From Ferrovum sp. JA12 (lineage in GTDB: Bacteria; Pseudomonadota; Gammaproteobacteria; Burkholderiales; Ferrovaceae), in contig NZ_LJWX01000002.1 in assembly GCF_001431705.1 (NCBI RefSeq), positions 649,352 through 713,351 on the forward strand: a stretch of 64,000 nt of DNA, in the 5' to 3' direction. Shown one piece after another: positions 56,848-64,000 of the stretch. Both the position numbers and the translations under genes were made by a program. Numbering within the stretch: position 1 is the first letter of the stretch; every line of letters begins with the position of its first letter. The notes below the pieces were generated by a model. It made no database searches. It had not been told where the DNA came from and was given only the letters and a program-made list of their open reading frames with translations.

Positions 56848-57852
56848 ATGTCTTTTAAGCATGCCATATTTATATTATCTATATCTTCTCTCTTCTTTTT
56901 ATCGGGTTGCGTCCCTGTAGAGAGCGTTAAAAATACTGATAGCGCAGACAAGCCAAAGAGTTTAGAAACACCTTTAAGTCATATTACGCAAATTGAAAAA
57001 CCCACGAGCCTACCAAATTCATCGTTGATAAAGGGCATTCCTTATTATCCTGAAACCAGAAATTTTTTAGCCCCCTCAACTCTTGCTTCAGTATTCAATT
57101 ATTATGGAAAAAATGTTACTACCCATAATCTACTCACGCGAAATTATATTCCCGCACAAAAAGGAACCCTTGAATTTGATGCTACCTTAACAGCAAGAAA
57201 ATTGGGCTATGTGGTCTATCCCTTGACAGAACAGATTGAAGATATTTTTTTAGAAATCTCACAACAACACCCTGTAGTGGTCACACTTAAAAACCCTGAA
57301 AATCCAGATGATTGGTCATTTCACGTGGTCTATGGTTATGATTTTACAGACCGTACGGTAACTATAATGGACAGCAATACTAGTAACAAGAAAATTTCCA
57401 TGGATAGTTTTGATCGGCAATGGGCACAATCTCAACATTGGGCGGTAACGATTACCCCGCCTAATGTGATTCCAGCCTCTGCCAGAGAGATTGGTTATTT
57501 AACCTCTATTTCAAGAATTGAACCCATTGCTCCACAAGCCGCGAGAGAGGCTTATTTGAAAACCTTAGAGCGTTGGCCAAAAAATATTGTAGCCTTAATT
57601 GGTATTGGTGATATTGCCTATGTCCATCGCAATTATCATGAGGCATTAAAATATTTTGAGTTGGCAGTCAAAGCCAATCCGAATTCTGGAGACGCCCTGA
57701 ATAATCTTGCGCAAACCTATTTAGCACTTCATCAAGGACAATCTGCGTTATTGACTATACAGCGCGCGTTAAAATTAAAAAGTAATCATCATCGTAAAAC
57801 CTATTTAGTCACTCAACGACAAATAGAAAATTACTTAAAAAAACATCACTAG
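56848..57852 (+). CDS. Lipoprotein with inactive C39-peptidase-like domain and TPR repeats
   Basis: 334 residues. A lipobox LSGC at 18-21 follows a hydrophobic signal. The domain at 60-205 follows the PA2778-type cysteine peptidase pattern (GIPYYPE, then the position of QCGPA, then FHVVYGYD and IMDSN). At the catalytic position it reads RNFLAPSTLASV, so the cysteine is lost; His159 and Asp175 remain. The C-terminal part 230-330 has TPR-like helices (NIVALIGIGDIAYVHRNYHEALKYF, ALNNLAQTYLALHQGQSALL). It may be a binding rather than a cleaving protein. Last gene of the operon. Confidence 0.8.
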   Translation: MSFKHAIFILSISSLFFLSGCVPVESVKNTDSADKPKSLETPLSHITQIEKPTSLPNSSLIKGIPYYPETRNFLAPSTLASVFNYYGKNVTTHNLLTRNYIPAQKGTLEFDATLTARKLGYVVYPLTEQIEDIFLEISQQHPVVVTLKNPENPDDWSFHVVYGYDFTDRTVTIMDSNTSNKKISMDSFDRQWAQSQHWAVTITPPNVIPASAREIGYLTSISRIEPIAPQAAREAYLKTLERWPKNIVALIGIGDIAYVHRNYHEALKYFELAVKANPNSGDALNNLAQTYLALHQGQSALLTIQRALKLKSNHHRKTYLVTQRQIENYLKKHH

Positions 57853-57853
57853 T

Positions 57854-57927
57854 TGGAGGCGGGGGTCGGAATCGAACCGGCGTAGACGGCTTTGCAGGCC
57901 GCTGCATGACCACTCTGCCACCCCGCC
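57854..57927 (-). tRNA. tRNA-Cys, anticodon GCA
   Basis: Acceptor GGCGGGG pairs with CCCCGCC, CCA is encoded, the anticodon stem-loop GGCCTGCAAAGCC carries GCA, and the T arm GCCGGTTCGATTCCGAC is standard. It lies 25 bases after tRNA-Gly on the same strand, so both are probably cut from one transcript. It sits one base from the end of the convergent lipoprotein gene. Confidence 0.96.
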
Positions 57928-57952
57928 TTGGAAGAAAAATTACTGATTTGTT

Positions 57953-58028
57953 TGGAGCGGGAGACGAGTCTCGAACTCGCGACCTCAACCTTGGCAAGGT
58001 TGCGCTCTACCAACTGAGCTACTCCCGC
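57953..58028 (-). tRNA. tRNA-Gly, anticodon GCC
   Basis: Acceptor GCGGGAG pairs with CTCCCGC, CCA is encoded, the D arm AGCTCAGTTGGTAGAGC and anticodon arm AACCTTGCCAAGGTT (GCC) are complete, T arm GCGAGTTCGAGACTCGT. It is first in the two-tRNA unit. Confidence 0.97.
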
Positions 58029-58040
58029 AATAAGACGTAA

Positions 58041-58069
58041 ATAATAAACTGATACGTCAGTTACGTCAA
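58041..58069 (-). promoter_or_regulatory. Sigma70 promoter of the tRNA-Gly/tRNA-Cys unit
   Basis: On the minus strand TTGACG (58064-58069), a 17-base spacer and TATTAT (58041-58046) lie 12 bases before tRNA-Gly. The spacer contains a perfect palindrome AACTGA TACG TCAGTT (58047-58062). Confidence 0.7.
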
Positions 58070-58111
58070 TATTTTTCACTCACTTTCAAGAATGAGAATT
58101 GAAAAAAACCT

Positions 58112-58675
58112 TTAAAAACCGACTTTTACCGCCACTCTTAAATAGTAAAACATAGAAATAAGCGTTAATAAAGCTGCCATGACAAGACAAAGTGTTCCAA
58201 TGAGGTGGCAGGGTATAAAATTAAACAACACTTGGTTATATAACAAGAAGGGGATTGCCACCATTTGCGCTGAGGTTTTGACTTTACCCAACGTTGATAC
58301 GGCGATGTTAGCGCTTTTACCAATTTGCGCCATCCATTCTCTTAAGGCAGAGATAGTGATTTCACGACCTATAATAATCAGGGCCAGGACCGATGAAATA
58401 CGTTGCAAATCCACAAGAACAATTAAGGCGGCCATCACCATTAGTTTATCTGCCACCGGGTCTAAAAATGCGCCAAACGCTGTAGATTGATTAAGTTTTC
58501 TGGCCAAAAAACCATCAAAGGCATCCGTTATAGCTGCCACAATAAATATTACAGCGGCTAGTAACCCTGAGTCGCTAGCGTGCATCCATGGATCAGGAAA
58601 ATAGATCACCGCCACAAAAAGTGGGATAAGTAAAACCCTAATAAAGGTGAGAATATTGGGAATGGTTAATTTCAT
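58112..58675 (-). CDS. pgsA: CDP-diacylglycerol-glycerol-3-phosphate 3-phosphatidyltransferase
   Basis: 187 residues from the ATG at 58675 (MKLTIPNILTFIRVLLIPLF); an open frame extends 30 codons upstream into uvrC and is rejected. The CDP-alcohol phosphatidyltransferase motif is ITDAFDGFLARKLNQSTAFGAFLDPVADKL (DxxDxxxAR...G...D...D). It is an inner membrane enzyme that makes the precursor of phosphatidylglycerol. Last gene of the pdxJ operon, 10 bases after uvrC. Confidence 0.95.
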   Translation of the reverse strand: MKLTIPNILTFIRVLLIPLFVAVIYFPDPWMHASDSGLLAAVIFIVAAITDAFDGFLARKLNQSTAFGAFLDPVADKLMVMAALIVLVDLQRISSVLALIIIGREITISALREWMAQIGKSANIAVSTLGKVKTSAQMVAIPFLLYNQVLFNFIPCHLIGTLCLVMAALLTLISMFYYLRVAVKVGF

Positions 58676-58685
58676 AAATATTTGT

Positions 58686-60491
58686 CTAGTGTAGATGATT
58701 ATATATTTTTTTAGCAAGCTCCAGCCCGATTCCGGGTACCGCCACAATATCATCAACACTAGCACTTTGTAGTCCCTTCAAACCACCAAACTGAATTAAT
58801 AATTGTTTACGCCTCTTAGGACCTACCCCCTCAATCTCATCCAAGACAGATTGCTGCGTGGTTTTACTTCTCCTCAAGCGATGACCGGTAATAGCAAAAC
58901 GATGAGCTTCGTCTCGAACTGCTTGAATCAAATGAAACCCAGGTAGGTCCTGCTTTAACAATAACTCGGTATTATCAAAGGGTAGAATAATTTTTTCTAA
59001 TCCCGCCTTTCTTCCTTCTCCTTTTGCGACACCTACCACAAAGAGATCAGTTAAATTAAGAGTAGCGAGAACTTCCTTAGCAATATTTAACTGCCCCTTT
59101 CCTCCATCAATAATTAATAGATCTGGGATTTGTCCTTGTTCCTTGATAATCCTTGAGTAACGTCTATCAAGGGCTTGGGACATCGCGGCATAATCATCAC
59201 CTGGTGTGATACCACTGATATTAAATTTTCTATAAAACTGCTTAGCTGGCGCGCCATGTTCAAAGACTACACAGGAGGCCACCGTATCATGACCTTGAGT
59301 ATGGCTAATATCAAAACACTCAATGCGCTGAGGGGTGAAATCAAGATTTAAAGCTTCCTGCAGGCTCTGTAGACGGTGTTCGGCCGTTGATAAATGATTT
59401 AAACGATTCAAGAGAGCAAATTCTGCATTTTTATAGGCATTGTTCCACCAGATTTTTTTCTCGCCCACAGGATGACTAATCACTTTAACAGGATGTCCCG
59501 CCACCTCCGTCAACCAATCACTTAAATGATCAGTATCTTCTAAATGGTTTACCACAATAGCCTCAGGAATATATTCATCAACATAATGCTGTGATAGAAA
59601 AGCTTCATAGATATCACCCACAGATACTTGATCAGTATTACTTGGGTAAAAAGACTTATCGCCTATATGTTTGCCACCACGAATCATGACCCAATTGACG
59701 GTATAAAAATAATCATTTTGAGCCACTGCGATAATATCAATATTGTCCTTACTGGATTTAGAAACAGATTGTTTTAAAAGTACTTGCTGCATTAATGCAA
59801 TCTGATCGCGAAGAAGCGCCGCCTTCTCAAACTCCAATTGATCGGAATGATGATTCATTTGGTGACGTAAATCGTTTAACACACTATCTTCATGACCAGT
59901 TAAAAAGCTGACTGCGTTATTAATGTGTAACTGATAGTCACTTTGGGAAATGTGACTAACACAGGGCGCTGAACATCGCTTGATTTGATGTAACAAACAG
60001 GGACGGGAGCGATGGTTATACACGCTTTCATCACAAGTTCTCAACAAAAACAATTTTTGTAGATATTGAATTACTTCTCTAGCTGCCCAAGAATTTGGAT
60101 AAGGTCCATAAAAATTATCACGATTATTTCCTTGTCCACGATAGAGTTTTATCTGAGGAAAAGCGTGCTGAGTGATTTGAATATAAGGATAAGACTTATC
60201 GTCCTTAAAGAGAACGTTATATTTAGGGCTCAACTGTTTAATAAGATTACCCTCTAACAACAACGCCTCAGACTCCGATGAAGTAATAGTGATTTCCACA
60301 TGATGAATGTGGCTGACCATGGCTGCAGTTCTTGTGGGCAGTTGAGTTTTTTGAAAGTAAGATGACACCCGTTTCTTTAAACTTTTGGCTTTTCCAACAT
60401 AAATCACTTCATTGTGTTGATTAAACATACGATACACACCAGGAAGATTGGGGAGTGTTCGAATAAAGTTTTCAAGATCAAAAGTGCTCAT
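58686..60491 (-). CDS. uvrC: Excinuclease ABC subunit C
   Basis: 601 residues. The GIY-YIG nuclease domain is at about 14-40 (LPGVYRMFNQHNEVIYVGKAKSL), a UVR domain near 200 (LEFEKAALLRDQIALMQ), the RNase H-like endonuclease ECFDISHTQG and the C-terminal helix-hairpin-helix pair (LDEIEGVGPKRRKQLL, AVPGIGLELAKKI). It makes both incisions in nucleotide excision repair. It overlaps the uracil-DNA glycosylase gene by 14 bases. Confidence 0.97.
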   Translation of the reverse strand: MSTFDLENFIRTLPNLPGVYRMFNQHNEVIYVGKAKSLKKRVSSYFQKTQLPTRTAAMVSHIHHVEITITSSESEALLLEGNLIKQLSPKYNVLFKDDKSYPYIQITQHAFPQIKLYRGQGNNRDNFYGPYPNSWAAREVIQYLQKLFLLRTCDESVYNHRSRPCLLHQIKRCSAPCVSHISQSDYQLHINNAVSFLTGHEDSVLNDLRHQMNHHSDQLEFEKAALLRDQIALMQQVLLKQSVSKSSKDNIDIIAVAQNDYFYTVNWVMIRGGKHIGDKSFYPSNTDQVSVGDIYEAFLSQHYVDEYIPEAIVVNHLEDTDHLSDWLTEVAGHPVKVISHPVGEKKIWWNNAYKNAEFALLNRLNHLSTAEHRLQSLQEALNLDFTPQRIECFDISHTQGHDTVASCVVFEHGAPAKQFYRKFNISGITPGDDYAAMSQALDRRYSRIIKEQGQIPDLLIIDGGKGQLNIAKEVLATLNLTDLFVVGVAKGEGRKAGLEKIILPFDNTELLLKQDLPGFHLIQAVRDEAHRFAITGHRLRRSKTTQQSVLDEIEGVGPKRRKQLLIQFGGLKGLQSASVDDIVAVPGIGLELAKKIYNHLH

Positions 60492-61116
60492 CAGATTTAC
60501 TTAAATGGCCTGCAATATCATTAAAAATGTGTTGGAACATGTCTTTCGTTAAACGCCGAGTTTGCGTGTTATAACGACTACAGTGATAACTACTAATCAG
60601 TATATAGGTATCCTCTAACAGATAAACACTGCCATGTTTAAAAGGATGTGCGCTGTTTTTCTTATTAAAAACTCTTAATACCGCCTCATGGGCAATTTTA
60701 CCTAATGCTAAAATCACTTTTAAAGAAGTCAAAGAACGTATTTCTTGAGCAAGATACTGGTTACATCGTTTAATTTCATCAGGTAAAGGTTTGTTTTGAG
60801 GCGGTAAACATTTCACGGCATTAGTAATTCGAACGTTAGTTAATCTAAGGGAGTCTTGTGAACTGACAGATTGATTAAGATTACTAAAATTAAAATCATA
60901 GAGAGTTTGATATAACAACTCCCCCGCATAATCCCCAGTAAAGGGCCGTCCTGATCTGTTGGCGCCATGCATACCAGGGGCCAAACCAACAATTAATAGT
61001 TGCGCGTTCATGTCACCAAATGAAGGGACGGGCTGACAAAAGTATGTGGGATTAAGTTGTTTTACTTCAGTTAAAAACTGGACTAATCTTTGACATTGAG
61101 TACAACTAAATGACAT
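60478..61116 (-). CDS. Family 5 (UDGb) uracil-DNA glycosylase, probably iron-sulfur
   Basis: 212 residues from the ATG at 61116; a GTG two codons earlier is also possible. The active-site motif is VGLAPGMHGANRSGRPFTGD, and the second motif is SSYHCSRYNTQTRRLT, as in UDGb enzymes. Cysteines in CTQC at the start and later NAVKCLPP are consistent with a 4Fe-4S site. It removes uracil and related lesions. It overlaps the CDF transporter gene by 11 bases. Confidence 0.88.
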   Translation of the reverse strand: MSFSCTQCQRLVQFLTEVKQLNPTYFCQPVPSFGDMNAQLLIVGLAPGMHGANRSGRPFTGDYAGELLYQTLYDFNFSNLNQSVSSQDSLRLTNVRITNAVKCLPPQNKPLPDEIKRCNQYLAQEIRSLTSLKVILALGKIAHEAVLRVFNKKNSAHPFKHGSVYLLEDTYILISSYHCSRYNTQTRRLTKDMFQHIFNDIAGHLSKSDEHF

Positions 61117-62020
61117 TTCCACTCACTTCAGGTTGAAGGGTAACATGAACAATGCTATGTTCATGCTCAAGCATCATTAGGGTACGATTTAATATTTCAG
61201 GCCACTTTTCTAATGAGCCAATTTCAAGATGAGCTGAGAGCGCCACCATACCAGAGGTTAAGGTCCAAATATGCAAATCATGAACAGAAATAACGCCCTC
61301 TAGGTGAGATAACTGTTCACCAATACCCACTAACGAGACACCAGAGGGAACACCTTCCATGAGTACATGGATAGATTCATTTAAAATTTTAACAGTTGAA
61401 AACAACATAATGGCTGCCACCACTAAAGACAAAATGGGATCAATAGGCATCCATCCCGTCCACCAGATAATAGCGCCTGCAACTAAGGCTGCGAGTGATC
61501 CAAAAAAATCACCAATCACGTGAATCATGGCTGCCCGTGAGTTTAACCCACTCTCCATTTTAGAGAGAAATAAGGCATTCACCATGTTCATCAACATCCC
61601 AATGGCTGCCACAATAACAACTGTAACAGCATTCACTTGATGGGGCTCCGATATTCTAAGAAACGCTTCCACCACAATACCCAAAATCACTGCCAACAAC
61701 AAAATTCCATTAAATAATGCTGCTAACACCTCGGCACGTTGTAAGCCATAACTGTGTTGTTGTGAAGGGGGTCGTTTACCCAACCATACCGCAAGAGAGC
61801 CCAGTCCGAGGGACAGAGCATCAGAGACCATATGTCCAGAATCAGAGATCAGTGCTAGCGAATTAGAAAAATAGCCTGCTATCAGTTCAACAAGAGCAAA
61901 GGTTATGGTGAAAATCAACGCTGCCAACATGGCTTGAGTTGTTTTGGGCTTATGGGCGTGATGATTGTGTCCAGCAGGATCGTGATGGATGTGAGGTTCA
62001 TGTTTATGATGCACTAACAT
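61106..62020 (-). CDS. Cation diffusion facilitator family metal exporter, CzcD-like
   Basis: 304 residues. A histidine-rich amino end (HHKHEPHIHHDPAGHNHHAH) precedes six membrane helices. The CDF zinc residues are in SLALISDSGHMVSDA (HxxxD) and MIHVIGDFFGS (HxxxD). The C-terminal metal-binding domain includes GVISVHDLHIWTL. It exports zinc or similar divalent ions from the cytoplasm in exchange for protons. It begins 6 bases after nagZ. Confidence 0.93.
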   Translation of the reverse strand: MLVHHKHEPHIHHDPAGHNHHAHKPKTTQAMLAALIFTITFALVELIAGYFSNSLALISDSGHMVSDALSLGLGSLAVWLGKRPPSQQHSYGLQRAEVLAALFNGILLLAVILGIVVEAFLRISEPHQVNAVTVVIVAAIGMLMNMVNALFLSKMESGLNSRAAMIHVIGDFFGSLAALVAGAIIWWTGWMPIDPILSLVVAAIMLFSTVKILNESIHVLMEGVPSGVSLVGIGEQLSHLEGVISVHDLHIWTLTSGMVALSAHLEIGSLEKWPEILNRTLMMLEHEHSIVHVTLQPEVSGNVI

Positions 62021-62026
62021 ATTTTT

Positions 62027-63028
62027 TTATATCCACTGTTGAATAGCTTTAAGACTCGTGAAGTAATCATTTTCATTGATCATTAACGATCCCTTATCCA
62101 TCATACCAATTAGTCGGCCTTCGCTCACCGGATCCACAGTAAAACTCTCTAATCCGTGCAAAAGACTCTCATACTCATCAGGTTTGTTACAGTGTAAAAC
62201 CATATCACATCCCGCATGAAAAGCTGCTAGGGCTCTTTGAGTTGGACTACCGCTTTTCACCGCCCCTTCCATAGCCAAGTCATCACTAAAAATCACTCCA
62301 GTAAATCCAAGATGACCCCGCAGTATGTGTTGTAACCAGACCTGCGAAAAACCAGCGGGTCTATCATCCACTTTGGAGTACAACACATGCGCCGGCATCA
62401 CCGCATCTAAACCAGATATTATTAAAGACTTATAAGGAAGAACATCTTGATTGATAATAATCTTTTTATCTCTGTCATCAACGGGTAAGGTCAAATGGGA
62501 GTCAGCATTCACAAATCCGTGTCCGGGAAAATGTTTTCCTACGGCAGGAAAACCACAAGCATGCAAACCTTTAATAAAGAATTGATTGATTATAGCCACT
62601 ACTTTTGGATCATGATGAAAGGAGCGATTACCAATCACTTCACTTCTACCATAGTTCACATCCAGCACAGGAGTAAAGGATAAATTCACCCCTATACGTT
62701 TTAATTCATAAGCCAAAACAAAAGCCATGTGATAAGCCAGATCACAGGCTTGGTCTGATTCTTGATCAAATAATTCACCTAGTCTTGCCATTGCAGGAAG
62801 CACTGTAAAGCCAGCTTTAAAACGTTGTACCCTACCCCCTTCGTGATCCACCGCAACAATCAAATCATGTTTTAAGGCTTTAAGACTACTTATCAGTAAC
62901 TGAATCTGTTCAATACTCTCAAAATTACGAGTAAAAAGAATAACACCCCCCACGAGGGGATGACTAATCAGGGACTTTTCATGTTGATCTAACTCAAAGC
63001 CCTTAATATCAATCATGACTGGACCCAC
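62027..63028 (-). CDS. nagZ: Beta-N-acetylhexosaminidase (family 3 glycosidase)
   Basis: 333 residues from a GTG at 63028; the resulting MGPVMIDIKG matches the family start and GGAG precedes it. The NagZ signature GKHFPGHGFVNADSHLTLPVDD, DHEGGRVQRF and the nucleophile aspartate in SDDLAMEGA are intact. It recycles cell-wall muropeptides in the cytoplasm by removing N-acetylglucosamine. One base separates it from acpS. Confidence 0.95.
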   Translation of the reverse strand: MGPVMIDIKGFELDQHEKSLISHPLVGGVILFTRNFESIEQIQLLISSLKALKHDLIVAVDHEGGRVQRFKAGFTVLPAMARLGELFDQESDQACDLAYHMAFVLAYELKRIGVNLSFTPVLDVNYGRSEVIGNRSFHHDPKVVAIINQFFIKGLHACGFPAVGKHFPGHGFVNADSHLTLPVDDRDKKIIINQDVLPYKSLIISGLDAVMPAHVLYSKVDDRPAGFSQVWLQHILRGHLGFTGVIFSDDLAMEGAVKSGSPTQRALAAFHAGCDMVLHCNKPDEYESLLHGLESFTVDPVSEGRLIGMMDKGSLMINENDYFTSLKAIQQWI

Positions 63029-63029
63029 A

Positions 63030-63410
63030 CTAATCTCCTTCTAGAATAACAAACGCAATGGCTAGATTTTCTTCATCAGTCACAGTCAGATGTGTCTTAG
63101 TAATACCTTTTTCGATAACTAATTCCGATAAAGTTGCAGAAAATTGAAGAAAGGGAGCACCGCTGGCATGATGCTTTGTACCAATGTTTTTCCATGTTAC
63201 GGGTGTTCGAATACCCGTACCAATGGCTTTTGAAAAGGCTTCTTTCACAGCAAATCGTTTTGCCAAATACCGCGCTGGTTGACCGTGTTTTCTAAAGCGA
63301 ATTAATTCATCAGTAGTTAAAATTTTTTCAGCAAAACGCTGACCAAACCTCATGAGTGCTTGCTGAATACGCGAAACTTTAACTGTATCAATTCCAATTC
63401 CAACAATCAT
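63030..63410 (-). CDS. acpS: Holo-acyl carrier protein synthase
   Basis: 126 residues. MIVGIGIDTVKVSRIQQAL with the metal aspartate, RYLAKRFAVKEAFSKAIGTGI with the conserved glutamate and lysine, and HLTVTDEENLAIAFVI are AcpS features. It attaches phosphopantetheine to ACP. One base after pdxJ. Confidence 0.96.
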   Translation of the reverse strand: MIVGIGIDTVKVSRIQQALMRFGQRFAEKILTTDELIRFRKHGQPARYLAKRFAVKEAFSKAIGTGIRTPVTWKNIGTKHHASGAPFLQFSATLSELVIEKGITKTHLTVTDEENLAIAFVILEGD

Positions 63411-63411
63411 T

Positions 63412-64000
63412 TTAGCGGCAACTGTGGGTAATAATCTGCTTCATTTCTCGCACCGCGTTTTCCCAACCTACAAATAATGCATGCGCCACTATGGCATGTC
63501 CTATATTGAGTTCACTAATCCCTGCAATACTGGCAATATGATGAGTGTTTTTATAATTAAGTCCATGTCCTGCATTGACTCTCAAACCCAGACCCAGACC
63601 TAATTCCACAGCTTGATTGATTTTTTTAAGCTCAGCACGTTGTTCTTCCTCACTTTCCAGCTCAGCAAAATGGCCCGTATGAAGCTCAATTACCGGCGCT
63701 CCCACTTCCTTTGAGGCAATAATTTGTTCTTTGTCTGTATTGATAAACAGTGATACGCGAATACCCTGCTTTTTTAATACCTCACAGGCATTTTTTATCT
63801 TATCAAAATGTTTCACCACGTCCAACCCTCCTTCAGTGGTGATTTCCTGGCGTCTTTCTGGAACTAGGCAAACGTCTTGAGGCATGGTGTGAGTAGCAAT
63901 TTTCAACATCTCATCAGTGACCGCCATCTCAAGATTCATACGTGTTGTGAGAACTTCCTTTAAAATCTCCAAGTCTCTATCTTGTATATGCCGACGATCC
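63412..64000 (-). CDS. pdxJ: Pyridoxine 5'-phosphate synthase, amino end cut by the window
   Basis: Open from the right edge. Codons before the internal TTG at 63972 read [10 protein letters not shown] in frame, the PdxJ segment, so the start lies beyond the window. Visible are [51 protein letters not shown] and the glycine-rich [21 protein letters not shown]. It condenses 1-deoxyxylulose phosphate with aminoacetone phosphate in B6 synthesis. It heads the visible part of a tight operon to pgsA. Confidence 0.95.
   Translation of the reverse strand, partial: DRRHIQDRDLEILKEVLTTRMNLEMAVTDEMLKIATHTMPQDVCLVPERRQEITTEGGLDVVKHFDKIKNACEVLKKQGIRVSLFINTDKEQIIASKEVGAPVIELHTGHFAELESEEEQRAELKKINQAVELGLGLGLRVNAGHGLNYKNTHHIASIAGISELNIGHAIVAHALFVGWENAVREMKQIITHSCR

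Noticed and set aside
57849-58079. Reverse open frames across 57.8-58.1 kb
   Set aside because: They are translations of tRNA-Cys and tRNA-Gly and their spacer.

Overview
The window looks like the chromosome of a low-GC betaproteobacterium. This rests on gene order. The cell-envelope block maf / RsmI-like methyltransferase / HAD phosphatase / rluC / rne is typical of that class, as are yceD-rpmF-plsX-fabHDG-acpP-fabF-mltG-tmk-holB-tatD and pdxJ-acpS-nagZ...uvrC-pgsA followed by tRNA-Gly and tRNA-Cys. No rRNA or other phylogenetic marker is present, so genus level cannot be given. No CRISPR array, prophage or riboswitch was recognised.

Layout. 1-9.5 kb: the start of nadC, panD, and a reverse-strand fatty-acid/organic-acid block (ETF subunits, thiolase, fused hydroxyacyl-CoA dehydrogenase/enoyl-CoA hydratase, tartrate/malate-type dehydrogenase), then a forward AldB-type aldehyde dehydrogenase with its DUF779 partner. 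9.6-10.1 kb: a decayed peroxiredoxin-glutaredoxin gene joined to the tail of a lipoamide-dehydrogenase-like gene. 10.2-19.3 kb: a reverse-strand run of overlapping or nearly abutting genes (cytochrome b561, YceI, hydroxyisobutyrate-dehydrogenase-like, orphan molybdenum hydroxylase subunit, panB, TolC-like, EmrA, EmrB) behind a promoter with a perfect 20-bp palindrome. 19.3-28.7 kb: the fatty acid synthesis/replication operon. 28.8-39.4 kb: maf, a 42-residue membrane peptide, an RsmI-like methyltransferase, an RND pump pair, a phosphatase, rluC and rne.

39.4-40.7 kb: an IS256-family element sits in the last codons of rne, with 28-bp terminal inverted repeats and an 8-bp target duplication. 41.2-42.4 kb: an SOS operon, lexA plus a SulA/ImuA-like gene, with a LexA box in front and a rho-independent terminator behind. 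42.4-50.3 kb: YgiD-like dioxygenase, DUF1178, dienelactone hydrolase, tRNA-Leu(UAA), a DUF4010 membrane protein, parC and parE.

50.4-57.9 kb: a tightly coupled seven-gene operon: Baeyer-Villiger-type monooxygenase, MsrP, MsrQ, metallo-beta-lactamase-fold lipase-like enzyme, GMC oxidoreductase, 2-keto-4-pentenoate-hydratase-like protein, and a lipoprotein with a C39-peptidase fold that has lost its catalytic cysteine. I regard this as the most promising unexplained system here. 57.9-64 kb: tRNA-Cys, tRNA-Gly and the pgsA-uvrC-UDG-CDF transporter-nagZ-acpS-pdxJ operon, with pdxJ cut by the window edge.

The genes suggest an aerobic chemoorganotroph able to oxidise acyl chains and aldehydes, with several efflux and oxidative-damage repair functions. 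Function assignments come from motifs and family knowledge read by eye; no database search was run.
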